The notes below the pieces were generated by a model. The model was not told the DNA's origin and made no database searches. It worked only from the letters and a program-made list of their open reading frames with translations. A stretch of DNA of 13,405 nt from Hirudo medicinalis (lineage: Eukaryota > Annelida > Clitellata > Hirudinida > Hirudinidae), in NCBI GenBank assembly GCA_011800805.1, contig MPNW01000613.1:20535-33939 (forward strand), given 5' to 3'. The position numbers and the translations under genes are program-made. Shown piece after piece: positions 8,038 to 13,405 of the stretch (positions are counted from its first letter, which is position 1; each line of letters starts with the position of its first letter).

Positions 8038-8486
8038 ATGGGTGACAAAATTGATGATGTTATACAGGTATATTATTCATTCGAAATCAAGATTTAAGCA
8101 TTGTTCTGGATAGCGTCGTGTCCAAATGCGGAACTGTTTCATGGCCTTGCATTCCAATTGAATTGTTTTTCTTTTGCTGACTTTTATAAACTGCTACATT
8201 GTTCACGTAGATTTAGTTCCTAACTTGTTCTCGTTAGTGTAATTGAAAACATATTGCAATTATTTCTTGTTGGTCTCAAATGATAAATAACTGAACTTAG
8301 TTGCAGATAATTTCATTTTCTAAACAGTCATTTTTTAAAATAATCTGCTGCAGGGAATATTAGAGAGAGCCAGACAGAGGAAAGATTTGCTCTCAAAGAT
8401 GGTCTCAAAAAATTCTGATACCTCTCTGCAGGATCAAATGGAAGATGAAGTTGAAAAATCAAACCACAAGATTTCAGGAGAAGAAG
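8038..8486 (+). other. ANLN: Anillin exons 1-2: N-terminal conserved motif
   Basis: Exon 1 (8038-8067) encodes MGDKIDDVIQ with donor CAG/GTATAT. Exon 2 (8354-8486) follows the acceptor TCTGCTGCAG and encodes GILERARQRKDLLSKMVSKN and an acidic-basic stretch, with donor GAAG/GTTCGT (phase 1). The LERARxRKxxLxxKM pattern is the hallmark N-terminal block of metazoan anillins. The match fixes the start of the protein. Confidence 0.88.
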
Positions 8487-9290
8487 GTTCGTTGTTGAAG
8501 CTGCTATTTTTGAGCATGCAATGATCTTGAGCTGCTCCTAAGGCTTGAGTGAATAATTACCTTAGATTCTTGCAATAGCTGTGCCAATGATTCCATCTTT
8601 GCGCTAAACATTTGTCACAGTGACTTCACATATCAATCGATTTAAATTCGTACATTTCCAGAAATAAAAACCAATTACGAGCCACCGAAAGAAGAACAAC
8701 CAATCATCGACACCCCTACCAAGATCACAGAGGTCCCCGTCCTTTCTCCTGGACAGCCCCAACTTCACAGCACTCCTGTGACTCCAAAACTCGAGAGCAT
8801 CGACGGAAGCAGACGCGTCGACAATAAGGTTTCCTCGGTGGCTGCCAAATTTTCCTCACTGTCCGAAGCATTGAATTCGAAGAGTGCTAGCCGCATAAAC
8901 GTCATCGGGGGAGGCATAACTCGAGTCCAAAAGGTTTGGTTGTTTTTCAGCCCAAAATTGTCGTGGTTACGAGAGATTTTAAATGCCACCGATGCTATTA
9001 ATACCACTAAATTGGCCACCTGAATTTTATTTGTAAATATTGTATATTGTATTGTCACTATTAGCTAATTATCTTGTGACTGAAGCAGCTCGTTATGTCA
9101 CATCACAAAGCCATGTTATCCTGACCAGCTCTCACTTTCACTGTCATAATAGCAATGACAACAATCATACCTATTGTCGACAGAAAGGGCAATTGTGCAT
9201 GCTGTGTTGAGTAGTCATAGTGCATCATTGTTGATGTGTTGTGCATTACCTAACAAATGCTGGCACATCCACAACAACATTCTAAAAAGA

Positions 9291-9347
<57 letters not shown>

Positions 9348-12300
9348 ATTGATGCCAGTTATGAAACTATTATAAGAGCTACTTTATTGGCACATTAATT
9401 CTCAACACCAATCATGTCTCCTCAGACCACGTTGAACGTCACCAACGAAGATACTGTCCTCGATCCCCCAGAGACCAGGAAACCCTCGGCAGCAGAGAGA
9501 CTCGGATTTGGCCAATCGCTGAGCAAGGAAGATGAGGGAGTGAGTTGATTGGCTAGTGAAGCTCACTTGTGATTTCCCATAGGCCAATAGGATGATGTTA
9601 ATCGATAGTTAATTTCCCCATTATCTTGATAGGAAAGCAGCACCCGACCCAATGCCTTACGGTCAAAGGGCAGCCCTCCGGGAGAACCTCCCACCCTACG
9701 TTCCGAGTCGCCCACAAGGCAGAGGGGGAGATTGGCACTCGCTAGTCTGGCTTCCATGTACTCTGAAATGGATGCAGACTCTTTTGGATGCACCAAGGAG
9801 TCTCGCACTGTGAGCGACGTCACCGACTTCACCGCCAAAAATCCCGTCGATGTCGCCGCGACTACCGCAAATCATCCGCCGTCGAAGTCCGAGGAAAAGT
9901 GCACGTTCGGTCTTTCGCGTCTTGTGTCCAAGAATTCCGAGGTTCGGCGATTTCCTTCGATTACGTTCTGTCTTTACGACCTGCTTTGAATTTCCAAAAT
10001 TTAAATACTTAACAGTCATTTGCTTTCATTATGTTAATTTATTCATGCCAATTACAGCTTGTGAGGAGGTATGCAAATGGAGGCGATCGCGAGGATTGGA
10101 ACTTCAAGTCCTCCAATACCCGAAACAGCACCACGACCACTCGACCTGCTCCGACGAAGAGGTGGACCGCTCCTACTCCGCGGACCACGACCTCCTGTTT
10201 TACGCCGTCCGGCTCGATTTTGACTTCAAAAGCTGCAGCCACCAACCACACCAGGATCACAAATTCTGTCGCTGCTTCCGACGAAAGTCGTCCGGTCTCG
10301 GTCGTTTCGGTGCCATCGAAAATCTCGGTCGCCATGACTGCCAAAATGTTCGAATCTGGCGCGGCTTCGGCGGCTGCCGTTTCGCCAGCTGCACCGACCA
10401 TGTCGATGGCCAAAGCCAGGGCAGCATTTTTTAACAGCCTGGCTGCCGGATCGAGCCCGGAGCCCGACGCTCCTCCGTCGAACGACCCGCACAGGAGCTC
10501 TGCCGTTGCTAATGCAAGAGCAGCTCCGGTCGTGAAGCCTGCTTCAAGAACGACTCCAGCATCTGGAGGCGCATCTTTGGCTGCCATTTTGAAATCCGTC
10601 GGCGCGACGGCGGAAGCTTCGGCAGTCGAGGCGGGCACCTCCTCGGCGGCCGGTCGCACGTCGACTTCGCCGTCGACCGCCACTTACACCACCACCACCA
10701 AGCTCAGCCTGGCTTCAAGACCTCTAATTTCTCCTGCCTCTGTTGTTGATGGACTTTTGTTGCCCCTCAAGGAAGAAGAAGAAGAAGAGATCAGTCCAAA
10801 GAAAATCCTGAAGGTGAAGATTAGAGCATGAATTCTCTTTATGTTATGATGATGATGATGATGACGATTTTCTAGAGATTGGTTTGCTTTTCCAGGTGAG
10901 CAGACGAGACAGCTGGGAAGATTCCAAGACCTCCGTGGAGGTGGAAAAAGATGACGATTTTGTGGAGGAAAAGAGACTCGGCGGAGATCTCGCAGGAGTA
11001 ACGGATCGGGACGAAGAGGACGACGACGAAGACGATGGGAACGATGTCGCCATAAACGACGAAGACTTCGGCGACACCAGCCACGACGATTCTGGTCGCG
11101 ACGACGCAAACGACATTGAAATGTGCAGCGACGACGACGATGATGATGAGAGTGAAGACGAATTTATCCTCACCAAGCCTCTGATGAGCGAGGTAAGAAT
11201 ATTACGAATACAAGGAATTTTATTATTATTATTATTATTATAATGATCCTTATTAATATTCATTTCAAGGAAATCAACATAATGAAGGACATAACCAACG
11301 TGACCACGCCTTCCAAGAATAGCAACTCGGGAAATTCCAGGACGACGACTCCGAACAAAGTGGAGGAGCAGCAGGCTGTGGTCACCTCTCCGAGCAGAAG
11401 TGGTGATGACGTGAGTGACCTCAGTTTGAGTGCATTACTCATCAACATGTCATTTGTGTAGAGACTTTTCTCTTTGTAACGTTGGATCAACTGCTCATTG
11501 GTCGTCATCGTTGATCTTGAGTAATAATAATGATAATAATGATGATGATGATGATGATGATAATAGTAATAACAATAATAATAGTAATGATGATGATGAT
11601 TTCAAGTCATTTGACAAGCATTTCATGGCGTCGGATATTTTAAGCAGCATCATCATCATCATCGTCATCATCACGCCATTGATAAAGTTTGAATTGATGA
11701 TGCTGGTGCATTAATAACCTATACCCTTGACCTATACCCTATACCTTGATCATTTGAAGGTGACGATGAGGAAGACAACGAAGAGGAGGTCGGGGTCCTT
11801 CCAGAAGCCGAGAGGTTACATTTCCCTGCACGAGTACAGGCAACTGGTGAGCTGCTCTCAGTGACACAATTTTTGTATTGCAATGAGTATTATAAGGACA
11901 ACATTGAATTACTGATCGATCACATGATTATTTTTGTGAATTGTTGTTGTTATTGGTAAAATGGAACTTAACCTGTGACTGACTTGTATCCAGTTTTTAG
12001 CTGGCTAAAAATACCTTCCCCCATTTTAACCAATCAGCAACAGAGCAGGCCCAAGAGCCAACCCCCTCCTGCAAAGCCTCGAAGGGTAAAGAATGATGAG
12101 AACGCCTCATCCCAGCAGCAACAACAACAAATTTCTAACAACAACAATGCAACATCTCCTTACAATGGAGTCGTCATGTAAGTTTTGCCAATGTGATGAT
12201 GATGATGATGATGACACATTAATGAACAAAAACCATTCAGATGACTATGATAGTTGGTGAAATGACTATGCACAGGATTATTATCATCATAATAATGATC

Positions 12301-13117
12301 TTCAGGAGGAACAAGAAATTGTACCCCGACTTGTCGTCCGACCTCACGACCTCAACGTGCCATCCGAGTTCAGGAGGTCACAAAACCATTCAACAGAGGA
12401 TCAAGGTAGGGACGGATGGCAGCAAAACAAATTAGAATTACATTTACATTAATAATGTATAATTTATAAACATAAACATTTAGGTATAAATGTCAAATGT
12501 AAAATGTCAGACAAAAAAAGAAATACTTATTACAAGCAATTGAATAACATTTAAGTGTCGGTGTTGGGAGTTGAAGACCAGACCAGCGAACCAACTCGAA
12601 ACTATATCCTGCTTCTTAATGTGCACTTGCATGTGACAATTTATTCATTCACTCGATAGGAGCTGGAAGACATGATCAACATGGAACTCAATGTCATCCA
12701 TCAGACGAGCAATGCCCTCAACAAGTGCTGCCATGACCTGTCCTCTTTTGCTGGATCCCCAGAGGCTGTCGAATGCCACAAGCTCCTCCTCATGGCATGT
12801 AGCCCAAGGCTATTGTTTACGAGGATTACTAGCTTAGCCAATCGCCTTTTGCCGATACTGTTCATTGGCTATCTCTAACTACTGAGACAAAGTTTATTAT
12901 AACTTTTCATAAAGGATGGTTTATTGATTATGTTAATTCCTGCTTTTAGGCAAGAAGAGGGAAGCTTACATCATCGAGAAGCAAAAACTGAATGCCATTA
13001 ACCAGCCCCATGCCCCCTACCCACCAGGGTCGAACGGGCCGATGGGTCGCCTCACCATCAGCGAGATCAAGCTGCCCATGAAAGTTGAATTTATGACCAA
13101 ACTTGGGACTTCGGAAG
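8038..13117 (+). CDS. ANLN: Anillin, actin-binding cytokinetic scaffold (13 exons, 3' end outside window)
   Basis: Exons: 8038-8067, 8354-8486, 8662-8933, 9426-9539, 9633-9941, 10058-10813, 10896-11192, 11270-11410, 11760-11846, 12038-12177, 12306-12405, 12660-12798, 12950-13117. These give 895 codons plus one base, all GT-AG and phase-consistent. Anillin links RhoA, F-actin, myosin II and septins at the contractile ring. Evidence: residues 11-25 (GILERARQRKDLLSKM) match the conserved N-terminal motif after a short leader. Residues 214-230 (RGRLALASLASMYSEMD) resemble the RLAxLAxxxxxWEDD-type motif. Residues about 760-880 match the anillin homology helices (ELEDMINMELNVIHQTSNAL, LLLMACKKREAYIIEKQKLN, TISEIKLPMKVEF). 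The start is ATG in a good context (GACAAAATGG). Human anillin is about 1120 residues, so about 230 (rest of the C2-like region and PH domain) lie past the edge. Residues 56-713 are low-complexity and probably disordered. Confidence 0.93.
9293..9343. repeat. ATT trinucleotide microsatellite in anillin intron 3
   Basis: About 17 uninterrupted TTA/ATT units, one of the purest tracts in the window. It sits 80 bases before the acceptor of exon 4. Confidence 0.95.
9633..10813 (+). other. ANLN: Anillin exons 5-6: Ala/Ser/Thr/Pro-rich disordered region
   Basis: Exon 5 (309 nt) and exon 6 (756 nt, the largest) encode residues 184-538. Exon 6 is GC-rich compared with its surroundings and has repeated short blocks such as ISVAMTAKMFESGA, SMAKARAAFFNSL and GGASLAAILKSVGA, spaced by Ser/Pro/Thr linkers. 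These short amphipathic segments are where actin- and myosin-binding would be expected in anillins (family knowledge). Exact binding borders cannot be set from sequence. Exon 6 ends in EEEEEEISPKKILK before the donor AAG/GTGAAG. Confidence 0.8.
10896..11192 (+). other. ANLN: Anillin exon 7: strongly acidic segment
   Basis: 99 codons, phase 0 at both ends, residues 539-637. Asp/Glu dominate, with runs such as DEEDDDEDDGND and SDDDDDDESEDE. Acceptor GCTTTTCCAG/GTGAGC, donor GAG/GTAAGA. The GAC/GAT/GAA codons partly resemble the GAT microsatellite at 10847-10866 just upstream, so the run may have grown by triplet expansion (inference). Confidence 0.85.
11219..11243. repeat. Short ATT repeat in anillin intron 7
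   Basis: Eight TTA/ATT units inside a 77-bp intron, taking up about one third of it. Confidence 0.9.
11520..11675. repeat. GAT repeats facing an ATC repeat inside anillin intron 8
   Basis: ATAATGATGATGATGATGAT (about 11535-11561) and a second GAT run (11588-11600) are followed by CATCATCATCATCATCGTCA (about 11648-11667). The two types are reverse complements, so the intron RNA could fold into a long hairpin. Confidence 0.85.
11760..12177 (+). other. ANLN: Anillin exons 9-10: basic segment and PxxxPR motif
   Basis: Exon 9 (87 nt) follows a weak acceptor (TTGATCATTTGAAG) and encodes basic VTMRKTTKRRSGSFQKPRG, a possible nuclear localisation signal. An alternative acidic frame in exon 9 would run into a stop in exon 10, so the basic frame is preferred. 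Exon 10 encodes SQPPPAKPRRVK, then Gln and Asn runs (QQQQQQISNNNN). PPAKPR fits the PxxxPR ligand of CD2AP/CIN85 SH3 domains; CD2AP and its fly homologue Cindr are known anillin partners. The donor of exon 10 is CAT/GTAAGT, phase 2. Confidence 0.72.
12194..12214. repeat. GAT repeat in anillin intron 10
   Basis: Six or seven GAT units shortly after the exon 10 donor. Confidence 0.9.
12306..13117 (+). other. ANLN: Anillin homology domain (RhoA-binding helices) exons 11-13
   Basis: Exon 11 ends KTIQQRIK. Exon 12 gives ELEDMINMELNVIHQTSNAL and AVECHKLLLMA. Exon 13 gives KKREAYIIEKQKLNAINQP, a Pro/Gly linker, then GRLTISEIKLPMKVEFM. This order (long helix, IHQTSxAL, LLLxA..KR, then TxSEIxLPxK opening the C2-like fold) is specific to anillins and is the strongest evidence for the gene call. 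The phase 1 junction between exons 12 and 13 restores a Cys codon. Exon 13 ends GGAAG/GTTTCT and the frame continues outside the window. Confidence 0.93.
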
Positions 13118-13215
13118 GTTTCTGACATTTTTAATTGTTATCCTGGTTATTGACTAATGATGTATTTAATAATTCGTTTTATATTTAATTATTCAATTTG
13201 AATTTTATTATGCAT

Positions 13216-13269
13216 TTGTATTTAATAATTCGTTTGTGTTTAAAAATTCATTTGTATTTAACAAATTAA
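13216..13269. repeat. Three tandem copies of an 18-bp AT-rich unit
   Basis: TTGTATTTAATAATTCGT (13216), TTGTGTTTAAAAATTCAT (13234), TTGTATTTAACAAATTAA (13252). Non-coding, in anillin intron 13. The NTNE-type peptide seen on the - strand is an artefact of the repeat. Confidence 0.85.
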
Positions 13270-13279
13270 AAAAAAAATT

Positions 13280-13405
13280 TCCTGCATGCGGTCGTAATAG
13301 CAACAGTCGTAATGTGTCGTGTTCGCAACCCAGCCTGCACCGCCAGGGAGCGCCCTCGGGTAGGGGCGCTATATAAATGGTAGATCGATTAAAAAGTGCC
13401 TTCAC
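13280..13405. mobile_element. Possible interspersed-repeat end with GCGCTATATAAAT
   Basis: A GC-rich patch within AT-rich intron sequence. It contains a 7-bp inverted repeat AGCGCCC (13349-13355) / GGGCGCT (13364-13370), followed directly by ATATAAATGG. The string GCGCTATATAAAT is familiar from 3' ends of short interspersed repeats in many marine animals and fish. It could also be a chance TATA-like motif. The element would continue past the right edge. Confidence 0.4.

Noticed and set aside
8765..9058. 97-codon - strand frame
   Set aside because: Shadow of anillin exon 3.
9850..10434. Second + strand open frame of 194 codons overlapping exons 5 and 6
   Set aside because: It reads straight through an intron with good GT-AG borders and gives a Cys/His-rich sequence with no family resemblance. 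The phase-0 frame continues anillin on both sides.
10039..10683. Long - strand open frame (214 codons) opposite anillin exon 6
   Set aside because: It is the antisense shadow of a GC-rich Ala/Ser-rich coding exon. It has no splice context of its own, and the + strand frame fits the anillin exon chain.
11718..11745. CCTATACCC repeats resembling telomeric sequence
   Set aside because: Only about three imperfect units, not a TTAGGG-type array, and they lie inside an intron.
11761..11846. Acidic alternative frame in anillin exon 9 (DEEDNEEEVG ...)
   Set aside because: It would require a phase 1 entry not offered by exon 8, and it meets a stop in exon 10. The basic frame is continuous.
1..13405. 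CRISPR arrays, tRNA or rRNA genes, insertion sequences, bacterial operons
   Set aside because: None seen. The regular repeats are microsatellites without spacers, and the gene structure is eukaryotic.

Overview
The window is a piece of a metazoan nuclear genome. Its genes are split by GT-AG introns of about 75-500 bp, it has no bacterial-style gene layout, and it carries many long trinucleotide microsatellites (AAT/ATT and ATG/ATC). The best-supported gene is a + strand anillin (ANLN) gene. I assemble 13 exons from 8038 to 13117, running from the start codon through the N-terminal anillin motif, a long disordered middle and the anillin homology (RhoA-binding) helices to the start of the C2-like region. 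The rest of the C2-like region and the PH domain lie beyond the right edge. An AT-rich, microsatellite-rich genome with compact introns would fit a marine invertebrate such as an ascidian, but I cannot name the species.

Layout. Positions 1-500 hold tetra- and trinucleotide microsatellites. Positions 500-1160 are AT-rich and include a duplicated 42-bp palindromic unit. Positions 1165-2914 hold three exon-like blocks on the + strand with compatible phases; they may be the 3' end of an unidentified gene, with an AATAAA at 3241, but this is tentative. Positions 2915-5040 hold no supportable gene. Positions 5041-7482 hold a - strand gene that I assemble from six exons into a 401-residue type I single-pass membrane protein of unknown family: an N-glycosylatable Ser/Glu-rich ectodomain, one membrane helix with a KRRKK stop-transfer, and a cytoplasmic tail of about 235 residues ending in an acidic stretch and an NPF motif. 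Positions 7483-8037 are the AT-rich divergent spacer between the two start codons. Positions 8038-13117 are anillin. Positions 13118-13405 are the next anillin intron, with an 18-bp tandem repeat and a possible repeat-element tail containing GCGCTATATAAAT.

The two firm gene models are head to head with about 555 bp between start codons. Each ATG is preceded closely by a pyrimidine-rich 3' splice-acceptor-like site (TTTCTCTTAG on the - strand, TTTTTCTTAG on the + strand). That suggests either 5' UTR introns or spliced-leader trans-splicing. I see no evidence of a new multi-gene system. The most interesting items are the unidentified membrane protein sharing a promoter region with anillin, the paired acceptor sites, and the row of frame-neutral exons encoding anillin's disordered middle.
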